Below are positions 1 to 10,689 of a DNA stretch of 64,000 bases, piece by piece (positions within the stretch are counted from its first letter, which is position 1; the number at the start of each line of letters is the position of its first letter). Under the pieces are notes generated by a model that did not search any database, was not told the origin of the DNA, and saw only the letters and a program-made list of their open reading frames with translations. Made by a program: the position numbers and the translations under genes. The stretch is from Chelydra serpentina (lineage: Eukaryota > Chordata > Testudines > Chelydridae). The DNA lies in the NCBI GenBank assembly GCA_037349315.1, contig JBAIAC010000225.1, positions 545,501 through 609,500 on the forward strand, in the 5' to 3' direction.

Positions 1-700
1 TCTCAGATTTACACCTTTTCTCAGATTCTTAAATATAAATATGGATATAAAATGTTGCCCATTTCCTCTCTCTTCATTTATCAAATATTGATGTGAAACA
101 CTCACATTTTACTTCATATCAACCACTGATATAAAATCCCTCGAATTATCCCCTTTCCTGTCTATAATTTGCAAAAATGGATCCAAAATCCCTCGGATGT
201 CCACCCTTTCTCTTTCATTTCTGAACATTGATCTCAAATCTCAGGATTTCTCTCTTTCAACCTCATTATCAAATGTCAATTACAAATCCTTTTGTGTTTG
301 GGGCTGTTCCCCATGTTTCTAAATCCCAGCAAATTCTCCTTCCTTGGAGGGAACCTGTTGCTCTGAGTCGTTCTCCATCTTGGATGTTGCAGGGGGTTAA
401 ATTTTGCAGTGATCATCTTTCTCCTCTCTCTCCTTTCAGAATCATTTCTTCCCCCCCTTTCTCTCTGTTAAACTGTTTGCCAATGAAAGAGACCAGCCAC
501 CTATTTAATACACCTCAAACCCAGAGGCCACCCCCTGGTTGGGGATAAATGGCCCACACCTGGTAACAGGAGAGTTGGCTGGACCTTTTTCTTTTCTCCG
601 TCTGGCACAGGATGAGGAGGTCACTCTGAGGGCAGCGTGGGTCCAGAAGTATCGCAAACCCCATGACAAATGGCCTCCATGAGGGGTTGCTTCCCGCAGT
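1..700. other. AT/TC-rich region, no gene recognised
   Basis: The first 250 bases show a loose repetition of phrases ending in aaaatccctc at irregular spacing, which suggests a worn tandem repeat. No splice-bounded exon, tRNA or known repeat family could be supported. The short reading frame on the plus strand has no recognisable protein features. Confidence 0.4.
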
Positions 701-959
701 GCTAAGATGCAGCCACCTCTGGGGTGGATCCATGGTGGCCGTTATTTGCTAGTGACAGGCCATGGACATTTCTTACCTGTTTTGGGCCTCCAGGCCTTTC
801 CATTCTCCTGTTTAAAGAAGCGTCCCCCAGGGCTCCCTCTGCCTGTGTCAGGCCAGCAGGGGGCGGTGATAACTGGTAACCCACTTATCACACACTGTGG
901 GGTAACACTGTTGCTGGGGGCCAGGGGTGTCGCCTGTGTGGGGAGATTGCAGCTGGAGC

Positions 960-1660
960 TGAAGGGGCATTGTGGTGGGGGGAGGTGTGTGGGTGACTGG
1001 GCAGGGGGCACCCTAGTCAGGTTGGTGGCTCTGGAGGTTTGGGGTTTCGGGGGATGGTTCTGATGTGCCCAGCCCTGAGGCGATGGGGCCTGGAGGTGGG
1101 TATCACTGGGGGCCTGGTGGCTGCAGAACAGCGGGGTGCACATCTCTTGGGGTGCCGGGACAGGGCGCTAGAGGGTGCCTGGTGCTGTTCCAAGGGCTCT
1201 GTTTGGGCTTCCCCCGCTGGCTCCTGGGATCGTTGCCATGCCCAGTGCACAGAGCGGGGCGGGGGGTGGATCTCCGGCGCTAGGTCAGGGGATGCCGGGC
1301 AAGCAGCGTGAGGGGTCCCACTGTAAAGCATCAGGGGATCCCAGGCAAATGGCAGGGCAGATCCTACTGGAGGGCAGGCGGAGGTCCTAGGAAGGCAGTG
1401 GGAGAATCCCAGGTAGGCAGTGAGGGACTGAGTTCCCAGGGGACGGTCCGTTGGGGGGGTGTCCCTAGCTGCTGGGGGCTCTTCTTGGGGGGAACCCTTT
1501 GGGATTCCCAACCTGGCAGTGATGGTCTGGTGGGGATTCCCGGGCCGGTGGGGCTTTGAGGGGTATCTGGGGTTCCTGGCCAGGGATTCTGGGGGCCGAG
1601 TCCCAGGGATTATCTGGTGGACCCTGGCTGGGGGCTATGGGGAGTGCTACTAACCATGGT
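960..1660. repeat. G-rich degenerate sequence
   Basis: This is strongly G-biased on the plus strand, with loosely repeated phrases such as gggatcccaggca and gggattc. Long frames on both strands here reflect the lack of A/T and are not coding. Several runs of three or more G occur close together, so quadruplex formation is possible. I recognise no gene. Confidence 0.4.
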
Positions 1661-1809
1661 CCTTCTCTCTGATCTACGTGTGCCAATGTCCTGGCTCCAA
1701 GCACTGCCCGGCATTCCCCGGCCACCTCCAGTCACTGTGATAACTTTCTATCTACTTACCAAACACTCTTCGTGTGAAATTGCAGATTTTGCTTTTCTCC
1801 TCTTTTGAA

Positions 1810-3000
1810 AACTGCAGGAAGTTCCGGTTCCGTTGGGAAAATTCGTGACCCCAGCCCTTGTTCTCGATCTGGGGGTGCGGGAGGGGGGAAGGGGGTTAGC
1901 ACTGCCACACAATGGTCTCTTCCACAGCACTCTGGACTCATTCTTTCTGAAATCTGGTTTCACTGAGACCACTGTTAATCCAGAGTCACTGCATGGAAAG
2001 ACGAGGAGTGACTCCAGGTGGACAGTGGGGCAAATGAGATCAGCAATTCTCCCTGTGAGGAGGGGCTCTCATTAGCTGCTCTCCCCAGAGAGCTCAAGGA
2101 GGGAAGGCTGCTCCAACGCCCTGTCCCTCTCTGCTCAGGATATTGGGGTTCAGCTTCCTGGGTCAGATGCTGCAGCCTCCATTGTGACCCGGTCGGGGTT
2201 CTGTGCTCGGAAGTGACCTTAATTGAAGCTTCTTCTCTGCCCAGCCCAGGTGATGACTTTCTCCAGCTGGTACTAGCCCCATAGGGCAGCCCTGGGCCCT
2301 GTTCACTAAATTCTGAGCCCCAGACTGCAGGTAACTGAAAGACCTCAGGGAAAGTGCTGGGGACTGGCAAGCAAGTGACTCTGCACAAACAGCCCCTCCT
2401 CATTTCTCCTCCCATTAGCAATTGCCAGGAGAAAATCCATCGATGGGAGAGCAAAGAACCCAGGAATGGGACTTTCCCAGCCGGAGAGGGGCAGGGAGAG
2501 AGGACAGGGGAAGGGGAGACTGAAAGGGGCAGTGGTAGAAATGAGGGGGAGAGAGATTTCCAGCTCTCTAATCCAGGAGACACACGTGTTGCAGCATCCC
2601 GGGGCAGAATCACTTTCCAGTGAACAAGAAAAGGATCAGACAGAGGAAAAGCCAGTTCCTGACTCCATGTTCCTCCTGCCGGGGTGTGGCTGCCGTGGGG
2701 TCAGTGTCCGAGGGAATCCCCCACAGCGACTCCTTTGGTTCTGCTCTTTTCTAGCCTTGTGTTCAGACACTTTGTTACGGGGTGGGGGGAGGGAGAAGGG
2801 AGGTTGAACATCTCTCTGTTGGCTTAGCCTGGCAGGAGGAGCCAGGTCTACACTGTAATAAAGAGATGAAGCATTTTCCCAGCATCACAGAATCTAGAAT
2901 GTCTGTCTCCAGGGAAAGGGCCTGGGGGAATCATGCTGTGAAATAAACTAAAGTCTGTTCTGAAACCCCCACAATTACCCTTCTCACCCACCCAGGCTGC
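1810..3000 (+). promoter_or_regulatory. 5' region of the plus-strand KRAB gene, duplicated in inverted form
   Basis: This region is closely matched in reverse complement by about 22700-23960, upstream of the second KRAB locus. The shared blocks include a GGTTCCGTTGGG stretch near 1828, which holds an inverted CCAAT core, and a block around 1930-2180. A third, partial plus-strand copy lies at about 26000-26270. Its position upstream of an exon starting MAAEEPAQ makes a 5' UTR, promoter and first-intron role likely. The exact transcription start cannot be read from sequence. Confidence 0.45.
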
Positions 3001-3003
3001 AGA

Positions 3004-3084
3004 ATGACGTCCCTGTTTTGCTCCAGTTCATCCCGTCCTCCCATGGGACACGGAAGGGAAATGGCTGCAGAGGAACCAGCTCAG
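3004..3084 (+). CDS. KRAB zinc-finger gene, first coding exon (plus-strand copy)
   Basis: An open frame from ATG at 3004 ends at a consensus donor (cag|gtaggt) at 3084/3085. A second in-frame ATG at 3061 begins MAAEEPAQ, the typical amino end of reptile and bird KRAB zinc-finger proteins, and is my preferred start. The phase fits exactly to the KRAB-A exon at 4410, giving [16 protein letters not shown]. The inverted copy at 22627-22704 has the same structure. Whether the gene still makes a protein is doubtful, because no linker or zinc-finger exon follows on this strand in the window. Confidence 0.65.
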
Positions 3085-3412
3085 GTAGGTATCATCGGGG
3101 GCGGGGGGGGGGGGAGGGGAGGGGCGGTTGCTGCTGGGTTCCTGCGGGAGGAAGAGGGACAGCAAATACACCGGAGATGGGAAGGTTTGCACAGTCTGGT
3201 TTGGAGGTTGGCGCGGGGCAGGAAATGCACAGGGTGGAGAAAGGGAGGAGGACAGGATGCGGCAAACCTGCTGGGAGATGTTTAATAAGCGGCCTAGATT
3301 CTAGGAACAGCCCCATGAGGTTCCGAGGTCGAAATGCTCTGATTTGTGAAACAGGAAATAACCCACCAACATGGGCCTAAGAAAACTGACCAGACTCCCA
3401 GTGCTGGAGCCT

Positions 3413-3593
3413 AATCATAGAATATCAGGGTTGGAAGGGACCTTAGAAGGTCATCTAGTCCAACCCCCTGCTCAAAGCAGGACCAATCCCCAATTTTTGC
3501 CCCAGATCCCTAAATGGCCCCCTCAAGGATTGAACTCACAACCCTGGGTTTAGCAGGCCAATGCTCAAACCACTGAGCTATCCCTCCCCCCCC
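3413..3593 (-). mobile_element. Cry-type SINE (tRNA head, CR1-like tail), full length
   Basis: Read on the minus strand, it opens with a G-rich start and GGGATAGCTCAGTGGTTTG, a Pol III box A. It continues with a box B-like GTGAGTTCAATCC. It ends with the CR1-like tail CTTCCAACCCTGATATTCTA. Other copies in the window are at 25645, 53527, 39076 and 58740. This composite is the known form of the cryptodire Cry SINEs and is one of the main reasons for calling the genome a turtle. Confidence 0.85.
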
Positions 3594-3613
3594 ATGAGAT
3601 ATGAAGGGGGCAC

Positions 3614-4131
3614 TGTCATGGAGTGTGGGGGAGTTAGAGCCCTGTACCCCTTTTTGTGGGATTTACTGTGACACTCAGCCAGCCAGCAGAACAGAAGTTT
3701 ATTAAGGACGCCAGGAACACAGTTCAAACAGAGCTTGTGGGTACAAACAGGACCCCTTAGTCGGGCCCTTTTGGGGCCAGGGAGCTTAGACCCCAGCCTT
3801 GGGGCTCCCTGCGTTTTACCACCCAGCTTTAAACTTTAACCAACCAGACCAAACCCTTGAGCAGGCTCTTTTCCCCTCCCCCGGCTTCTTTTCTAGGCTT
3901 TGTCCATTTTTCCAGGCAAAGGTGTCACCTCTCCCAACCCCCCTTCTGGCTCATGTTACAGCCTCAGGTATCTTCCTTCAGGGGAAGTCTCCCATCCCCA
4001 ATGCAGCCAGTCCCAGTGAACCTCCCCCACAACACTCCCAGGTCAAATCCACCCCGCTCCCTACTTCGTCACAGGCACCCACCAGTGAGGCTTAGGGGAG
4101 ATTCCCCTCCCTTCATATCCAGCTCCTCACA
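3614..4131 (-). mobile_element. Solo LTR of an endogenous retroelement, divergent copy
   Basis: It begins TGTCATGG and ends CTCACA, so in its own orientation it runs TGTGAG to CCATGACA. It is the most diverged member of the LTR family seen at 5583, 35668 and 37014, sharing the blocks gcagaacagaag, ttattaag and cttagaccccagcc. The minus-strand AATAAA lies within the ttattaa block. I did not find a clear target duplication, so it is old or its edges have been rearranged. Confidence 0.65.
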
Positions 4132-4367
4132 ATGAGGAAGGTGTTGGGCTTCCTACCAGAGATCTCTCCCTGGACCCTGCTCCTGTATCAGTCTGTGGCT
4201 AGTAGGTGTGTGATGGATCTGCTGGGAGAGACAAGGGGCTCTCTCTTCGTCCCTTCACCCTGATATTTCCTGGATGCTCTGAGCGGGGTGGGAGTGGGAC
4301 TCTGTTGACTGTGAGCCACCCAGAGCGTCCGTTTGGCTCCTCTACCACAGGAATAGCGGGGCTGTGA

Positions 4368-4562
<195 letters not shown>

Positions 4563-4696
4563 TAGAAGGGGAAATGAAGAGATACGGTTCATGCCACCCC
4601 CACAATGCCATCTGTACTCTGTCCTGTTTCAGCATCACTCCAATATGTCAGCGACACACACACTGCCAGAGACCCTCCCCTGCTGCAGAACACTTT

Positions 4697-4768
4697 GGGG
4701 GTATAGCTCAGTGGTAGAGTGTTTGACTACAGCTCCAGTGGTCCTTGGTTCAAATCCAAGTGCCCCCT
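4697..4768 (+). tRNA. tRNA-Cys-type, anticodon ACA
   Basis: The 72-nt cloverleaf has a GGGGGTA/TGCCCCC acceptor, D-stem GCTC/GAGT and T-loop TTCAAAT, all typical of vertebrate tRNA-Cys. The anticodon loop reads CTACAGC, so position 34 is A and the anticodon is ACA, where the normal gene has GCA. The anticodon stem has one mismatch. No run of four T follows closely, so efficient Pol III termination is doubtful. Paralogues with GCA are at 31372 and 41009. Confidence 0.7.
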
Positions 4769-5177
4769 TGCAAGCCTGTTCCTTTAACAAAAATAATTAC
4801 AAATCTATTTCCGTTCTGTTCAGGAGTTCCGCTGAATAGGGATGAGTGAAAACACTCAACATTTCCCTGTGCAAATGCATAAAAACCTAGCAAACACGTC
4901 CCTCAGCTGAAATCAGTTCTAGTCCTCCAAGTGTCTAGTTTATGTTTTCATCAATTAAACAAAGCTATAATATGAACTCACATTTGCAGGTCCTTGGTCT
5001 CCATGGGCGACAATGTGCAGAAGAACAAGAACCCCGTCCAGTTGGGAGGAACGGACTCACATCTTGCTGGGAACTCGGCTCCTTGTGCCCAGAGTGTCTC
5101 TGGCCCCTCCGTAGATGACCCGAGAAACACAGTGTCCGTCTTCTCTAAAGAAGTGCTTGGAGAGACTTTCCCCATAT

Positions 5178-5250
5178 GACCGCGTGGCCTAATGGATCAG
5201 GCGTCTTACTTCGGATCAGAAAATTGAGGGTTCAAGTCCCTTTGCGGTTG
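5178..5250 (+). tRNA. tRNA-Arg(TCG)
   Basis: The 73-nt gene has body GACCGCGTGGCCTAATGGAT, anticodon loop CTTCGGA (TCG) and T-loop TTCAAGT. The acceptor pairs throughout with G-T wobbles. One anticodon-stem mismatch (TCTTA against TCAGA) is present. It is the first of three Arg copies (14918, 29860), each followed about 275-285 bases later by the same LTR. Near-functional, but the stem change lowers confidence. Confidence 0.75.
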
Positions 5251-5530
5251 TGCTTTGTGCACTTTCCCCTTTGTACTGAACGTCCGGCTTTTTTCAGGGC
5301 TGGAGCCTCTTCTTGGCTGCTCTGGCTTCAGCTACAGCCCGAGGAAGGAGGTTGTCAGGGATTCCCTGCCCATTCTGAACTCTGGGTACAGTCATGGGCA
5401 CCTGCATGAAAGACCCCCAAAGCTTATTTTTACCAGTTTAGGATAAAAACTTCCTCAAAGCACAAATCCCTTTTGTCCTTGAACGGTACGCTGCCACCAC
5501 CAAGTGATTTAAACCAACATTCAGGGAGGG

Positions 5531-6570
5531 TGTAACGAAGTGGGACTGTTCCTAATGTTTCCTCTGAATACTGAGTGGGTGCTGTCACGGAGTATAGGGG
5601 AGTCCGGCCCTGCACCCCTCTTCCCCGGATTCACTGGGAGTCTCAGCCAGCCAGTAGAACAGAAGGTTTATTAGAGATGCCAGGAACACAGTCCAACCAG
5701 AGCTTGTCAGTACATCCAGGACCCCTCAGTCGGGTCCTTCCGGGGGGCAGGGAGCTTAGACCCCAGCCTGGGGACTCACTGCATTTCGCCCCACAGCTCC
5801 AAACGGGGCAGGGAGGCCAGACCCTGTCTGCCCCCCTCCCCTCCTCTTCCCAAGCCAGCTCCAAACTGAAAACACACAGACAAAAACTCCAGGAGGCTCT
5901 TCCCCTCCCCCCGGGGCTCCTCCTCTCGCCTTTTGTCCATTCTCCCAGCCAAAGGTGTCACCTCCCAACCCCCGTCCTGGCTCATGTTACAGCCCCAGGT
6001 AAAGTCTGCCTTTCCTAATGCAATGCCGCAGGTCCCAGGGAACCTTCCCCACAAACCTCCCAGGTGGAATCCACCTCACTCTCTACTCCGGCACAGGTGC
6101 TTCAGTTTCCCCCATGCCTCAGTTTCCCCTCTGCATTTCTTAAGTCTCTAGGTGGTGGGATAAGGGGTGTGATTGTTGCAAAGCCCTAGAGGGCCAGTGT
6201 GATGACACAGAATGGCCGACACCCTGTCTCCTGGCAACTGCTGGCCTGGGCCCCTCCCCTGCAAAGGTGCCGGCTGAAGGGGTTTGGGAACAAAGGGATC
6301 AGTGATCTCCTGGCCCAGGAAGGAGACAAAGGCACAGGTGGGGCTGGAGAGTTTGGAGCTGGCTGGGCACATGGAGGGAGGTCCAGATGGGCTCTGGCCT
6401 CCCCACCCCCCAAGATGGACCTGACTGAGGGGTCCTGTTCTCTGTACCTACAAGCTCTGGTTTAGACCCTGTTCCTGTCGTCTAATAAACCTCCTGTTTC
6501 ACTGGCTGGCTGAGAGTCACGTCTGACGGTGGAGTCGGGGGCAGGGCCCACTGCCTTCCCCAGGAGCCTC
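5531..6570 (+). mobile_element. Older LTR with part of its leader, interrupted by a younger LTR
   Basis: It starts TGTAACGAAGTGGGACTG at 5531, is broken at 5582 by another LTR, resumes after 6100 and reaches AATAAA near 6483 and the ctggctggctgagagtcacg 3' block. Uninterrupted copies begin at 15264 and 30213. Sequence after about 6570 (gtgaagaagggg onward) is shared by all three and may be leader or flank of the duplicated cassette. No protein-coding internal region remains. Confidence 0.75.
5583..6095 (-). mobile_element. Solo LTR inserted in the older LTR, with 5-bp target duplication
   Basis: The 513-bp element runs TGTCACGG to GGCACA on the plus strand and lies within the LTR that starts at 5531. 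The target GGTGC is present at 5578-5582 and again at 6096-6100, and the uninterrupted paralogues at 15264 and 30213 carry the empty site once. In its own orientation it reads TGTGCC to CCGTGACA with an AATAAA (plus-strand tttatt near 5668). It is a solo LTR, so the internal region was lost by LTR recombination. Confidence 0.85.
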
Positions 6571-6764
6571 ACCCGGGTGAAGAAGGGGATGCTGAACGCT
6601 CCGGGTCAGACCCAGGAAGGGGGAAGCTGGGGAAGCTTCTTGCCCTGGAGACAGTCGGCTCAGCGAGGAGGCTCCTCCAGAGTCCTGACTGGCTTCGTAG
6701 GGAGCAGTTCCAGAGCATCGCCCGACAGGGGCATCGGCAGAGCAGTGACTGGGGAGCTCAGCCC

Positions 6765-7200
6765 CTCACAGCCCCTCCCCCTCACACTGACACCCCCATG
6801 GACCCTCCCCCTCACAGCCCCTCCCCCTCACACTGACACCCCCATGGACCCTCCCCCTCACAGCCCCTCCCTTCACACTGACACCCCCATGGACCCTCCC
6901 CCTCACAGCCCCTCCCCCTCACACTGACACCCCCATGGACCCTCCCCCTCACAGCCCCTCCCCCTCACACTGACACCCCCATGGACCCTCCTCCTCACAG
7001 CCCCTCCCCCTCGCACTGACACCCCCATGGACCCTCCCCCTCACAGCCCCTCCCCCTCACACTGACACCTCCATGGACCCTCCTCCTCACAGCACCTCCC
7101 CCTCACACTGACACCCCCATGGACCCTCCCCCTCACACTGACACCCCCATGGACCCTCCCCCTCGCAGAGACACTCCATAGCCCTCCCCCTCACAGCCCC
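6765..7200. repeat. Pyrimidine-rich minisatellite, about 45-bp unit
   Basis: The unit contains CACAGCCCCTCCCCCTCACA and ctgacacccccatggacc and is repeated about nine times. Shorter versions occur in the paralogous cassettes at about 15985-16060 and 35155-35440, so copy number changed after duplication. Long frames through it are repeat artefacts. Confidence 0.8.
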
Positions 7201-7728
7201 CCCTTCACACACGCAGGGACTTGTTCGCTGGGCTCTGACTTTACAAACCCAGGGGGGAGGTTTCTGAGGATTTACTCCCTGAGCCCCTCCCCCTCTCACC
7301 GCTCCCCTGAGTGCAGAGGGGCTGGGCTCAGGCAGCCAGTTTCACCCAGGGATTTCCCAGCCCAGGCCCCCGAGTCTCCTCTGCCCGTATCTACCAGTGA
7401 CACTGCGCGTGGGCGGCGGCTACAAGGGGCTCGGGGAGGCTGAGCCTCCCCAAACGGGGCAAGAAATGCTGGTGGGACGCACCCCCCTTGGAGGGGGGCT
7501 GGGCCGCTGCCTTGGGACAGACCCTCCCGAGGAGTGGGGGAGCCACCGGCACTCAGACCTCACGCACAGGCCTGGCTCTCGCCTTCAGCCCAGGCAGCCA
7601 GAGGGGCCGGGGAGCTCCCTGGCAGTCCCACACCTCAGCCACCTCCTGCCTCACGGCCTCAGCTCCTGGCGCTCTGCTGGTCGCCCCCTCGCTTGCAGGC
7701 CCAGAGCAAAAAGAAAGAAGCACCTGCC

Positions 7729-7800
7729 TAGCAGAGGATGGTTTCGATCCACCGACCTCTGGGTTATGGGCCCAGCACGCTGCAGCTGCCCCACTCTGCT
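7729..7800 (-). tRNA. tRNA-Met initiator, decayed D-arm
   Basis: On the minus strand this 72-nt locus reads AGCAGAGTGG with CTGGG-CCCATAA-CCCAG and GATCGAAACC, the marks of the vertebrate initiator (CAT anticodon, A54-like T-loop, A1-T72 end). The D-arm reads GGGCAGCTGCAGCG where the intact copy at 59932 has GGCGCAGCGGAAGCG. These changes damage box A and the D-stem. It is the paralogue of the better copy at 16458. Confidence 0.7.
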
Positions 7801-8198
7801 GGGTCTCTGCCTCCAGCATCCAGCCCCCAGCCTCCAGCATCCACACTAGCGCCTTGCGAGCGCTGGCGCTGGCCAGCAGAGATCTCAGCCACAATGCCCC
7901 AGATGGGCAAACGCTGTGGGCTCCTGAAGCCTCTGCCCCCGTTTGGATGTGGGCTTTTGTTCTTCCCTTGCTCTTTCTCAGCAAGGGGAAGGAAAGAAGC
8001 TCTCCTTCAAGCTGGGCAACATTGTGTTGGCGTCGGGGGCGGGGCGCCGCAACGTCACCCGGCGTTGGGGGTGGGGCCAGGCCCCGCCCCTGACGCCAGG
8101 TGACAGCACCCACGGGCGGGGCCGGAAGTCAGCCCCTGTGTGCCAGGGCGAGCGCCAGCCAAGTGGATGGAATTTGAAAGGAAAGTCACTGGGAGAGA

Positions 8199-8271
8199 GT
8201 TTCTGTGGTGTTGTGGTTATCCCGTTTGCCTAACACGCAAAAGGCCCCTGGTTTAAAACCAGGCAGAAACA
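8199..8271 (+). tRNA. tRNA-Val(AAC)
   Basis: A 73-nt gene with acceptor GTTTCTG/CAGAAAC, anticodon arm TTTGC-CTAACAC-GCAAA and T-stem CCTGG/CCAGG, all paired. The T-loop is TTTAAAA, so C56 of box B is T. The D-stem has one mismatch. A TTTT run lies about 20 bases downstream. Related, more decayed Val copies with anticodon GAC are at 12849 and 39336. Confidence 0.75.
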
Positions 8272-8943
8272 TGGTGGCTTCCTTTTCCCTAGCTGTCCAG
8301 CAAGACACTCCTCCATCTGCCACTGGCCTGTTCTTGGGATAACCCCAACCCCTTTCAGGTGGTGAAATGGGCTGAGAAAGCACCTTGGCATCAGCCAGGG
8401 GAAGCTGGAGGATCTCAGCCAGTCACCTCTTGGAGCCTTGTGGCTTGGCCTCCTCAGCCCTTGGAGGTTGGCCTGCAGAGCCCAGCTCTTCCCACTTGCC
8501 AAAGGAGGAAGTGAGGGGGGAATGGGGCAAAAGAGGAAGGTCGTGTTGAGGAAGGCAGGGCAGGAGCTAAGCGGCTCAGTGGGGTTAGTCGAGCGCCACC
8601 GTTCGTTCTGGGTTCTGGGTGGGAGGAAAAGTAGCAATGGGGAGTCCCAGTGGGCTCCTTCCTGGCAAGATGTTTTTCTGTGTCAGGCTTGGGAGTTGCC
8701 TGCGAGCCGGGGGTGGACTTGTTCCCGTGGGAACCGCTGCTCCTGTCTCCCCGACCTGGGGGCGCCAGTGACAGCTTGGGAGGGGGCAGGTGCTGGCTTG
8801 AGTGACGGGGATCCAGGCAGCCCCAGCCTGCTCCTCCGGGGCCAAGGCCACTGCTAGTCTCCTGCCTTGTGACATCAGGATTTCAATCTCCCCAGCATGA
8901 GCTGTGGCACGTGTATTAACCCTTCTTGGGGGGCCTGGTCGCT

Positions 8944-9016
8944 GCCCAAGTAGCTCAGTGGGGAGTGGATGAGATTGAAGATCTGAAGGTTTCTGGCTGG
9001 ATGCCAGGCTCTAGCT
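8944..9016 (+). pseudogene. tRNA-Phe pseudogene
   Basis: A tRNA-Phe-like core (AAGTAGCTCAGTGGGGAG, then GATTGAAGATC with anticodon GAA) is clear. The acceptor no longer pairs and the T-arm is ttctggctggatgccag, with the box B motif lost. The same decayed sequence recurs at 39867 within a larger duplication, so the gene was already dead when duplicated. Confidence 0.65.
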
Positions 9017-9299
9017 CACCCCTTCCCCCTGGGCATGGCGTGCTGGGCTTTCTCCTGGGTGTGCAGCTGTGCCCTGAACTCACGAGTTTCCCTCGTTTCA
9101 GAGGCAACACGTGCAGAGGGCGGGATGTGGGGCCATGTGCCCCACCTGGGTTAGCATCCCTGCTACAGCATGGGGTGCTGCCAGGCTCCCTCCCTGCACA
9201 GCAGCGGGTGGAGGGGGGAGGGGAGCGGGGCTGCCTTTGCTGCTTCCTCTCCCGGCATTGTTCACTCCTGGGAGGGGTGTTGATGGTAAGGGGGTGGGG

Positions 9300-10060
9300 C
9301 TGAACCTTGAAATTGTGCCCCCCACCCCCGACTCTTTCAGCAGAGACCAGTCGTCTGTGCCTGGTTTCCAGCTCCTCAGCCAGTGGATAATGTGGGATTC
9401 TGCCCCGGAGTGGCCGGCCCTGACTTTCTGTCTCAGGAAGGGGAGGGAAAAGGAATCTCTTTTCAAACCCCCAGTCCCACCGCTGACCGAGGGGTGACTT
9501 TCTAAGCTCCCGCTACAGTGGAGGATGTAGAGTTAGTGGAGCTCTGTGCGCATAAAGTCCATACAACATTCCCCATTCATCCCAGCCCTGGTATGTCTCC
9601 AGTCGCCGCTGTCCCCTGGCACCAGCAAAGGAAGTTTCCCACCATCCAGGAGACGCCAGCCTGGGAGTAAAGTCAGCTTTAGGCTGCTCCCCTCTCCCTT
9701 CTTGGAATCCAGTTCATGTTTGTACCATGAGTTACAGCAGCCGAACCCCCCGAGTCTGGATCCATGTCACAAGGTCCCAGTGTCTCCATGGAAGACAACT
9801 TGTGAAATCCCAGATGAGTGGAGTTAAATCGGTTCTCAGCCTGAGTCCTAATACTGAGGATATTGTCCCACCATGGGGCCATTTCCCGCCTCTCTTTCAG
9901 ACAGAAGCACAATTTCCTTTGCACAGACCCAGGAACAGCGAGATCTGTCTCTGCCCCTTGTGCAAAGCTGAAATCCCTCAGCGTGCTGGAATTTAAGTGA
10001 TGGAAGCATCAAACCCTGCCCGGGTGGGGGCTGAGGCTGGTGCTCAAGTCACAGCAGCTA
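9300..10060. other. Region with no gene recognised
   Basis: Mixed unique-looking sequence with a (G/C)-rich beginning and ordinary composition later. No tRNA, splice-bounded exon or familiar repeat was found. Short frames on both strands are not supported by motifs. Confidence 0.3.
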
Positions 10061-10151
10061 CCGGGCAAAAGACAGGCTCCCACGTCACTGGAGAGAGCAA
10101 GACGAAGCCTTGGAACACCCAGGAGTGTTAGGTGGCAGAAGAGCTGCCCCA

Positions 10152-10222
10152 AGGTCCCACCGAGACTTGAACTCGGATTGCAGGATTCAAAGCCCTGAGT
10201 GCTGCCCTTACACCAAGGGACT
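10152..10222 (-). pseudogene. tRNA-Gln(TTG) pseudogene
   Basis: The minus strand reads GTCCCTTGGTGTAAGGGCAG, anticodon loop CTTTGAA (TTG) and GAGTTCAAGTCTC, matching tRNA-Gln. It is 71 nt because the D-loop lacks one base, and the first acceptor pair is A-C. The inverted paralogue at 51526 shares the shortened D-loop, so the deletion predates the duplication. Confidence 0.65.
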
Positions 10223-10552
10223 AGTGGAGAACATGTGGCATCCTTTTGACTTCCAGTGTAGAAGAGCCTGTGCGGAGACTAATTAGCCTTCCTTGCTCAA
10301 GGCCTCTCTGGCCTCTCTGGCCAGCCCTGTATTTGCTCAACAAGCCGGCTCGCAGCGGTTTGCTGTAGACCCAGTAGCCTTTCTTCCTCCAGACTGGGAG
10401 GCCAGTGGGCGTGTGAGGACGTCCCAGGCAGTAAATGGCCCTTCCTAGGAAAGCCCAAGTCCTGAAAAGAAAAGAGTAACGTCAAGGAGGGTACTGAAGA
10501 GCTGACTCCTGACGCTCTCAGGGGACACCGCAGGGGGAAACAATCTCCCCTA

Positions 10553-10625
10553 CACTTGACCAGGGACTTGAACCCTGGACCCTCAGATTAACAGACTGAC
10601 GCTCGACCAACTGAGCTCGCCAGGC
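10553..10625 (-). tRNA. tRNA-Lys body with anticodon GTT
   Basis: On the minus strand the 73-nt locus has a Lys-like frame: GCCTGGCGAGCTCAGTTGGT, T-loop TTCAAGT and variable region AGGGTC. The anticodon loop is CTGTTAA, giving GTT (Asn codon AAC). The inverted paralogue at 51138 has CTCTTAA (CTT, Lys), so one base change explains the shift. The anticodon stem has a T-T mismatch and the acceptor one C-A mismatch. Probably a pseudogene, but its promoter boxes are largely intact. Confidence 0.6.
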
Positions 10626-10689
10626 TCACATACAGAAAGAGTAAGTTTGGTGCAGAAGAGAAACTCGCCAAGCATAGGCGTGCGCAGCA

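Noticed and set aside
8944..9016. Functional tRNA-Phe
   Set aside because: Acceptor and T-arm do not pair and box B is lost, in both copies.
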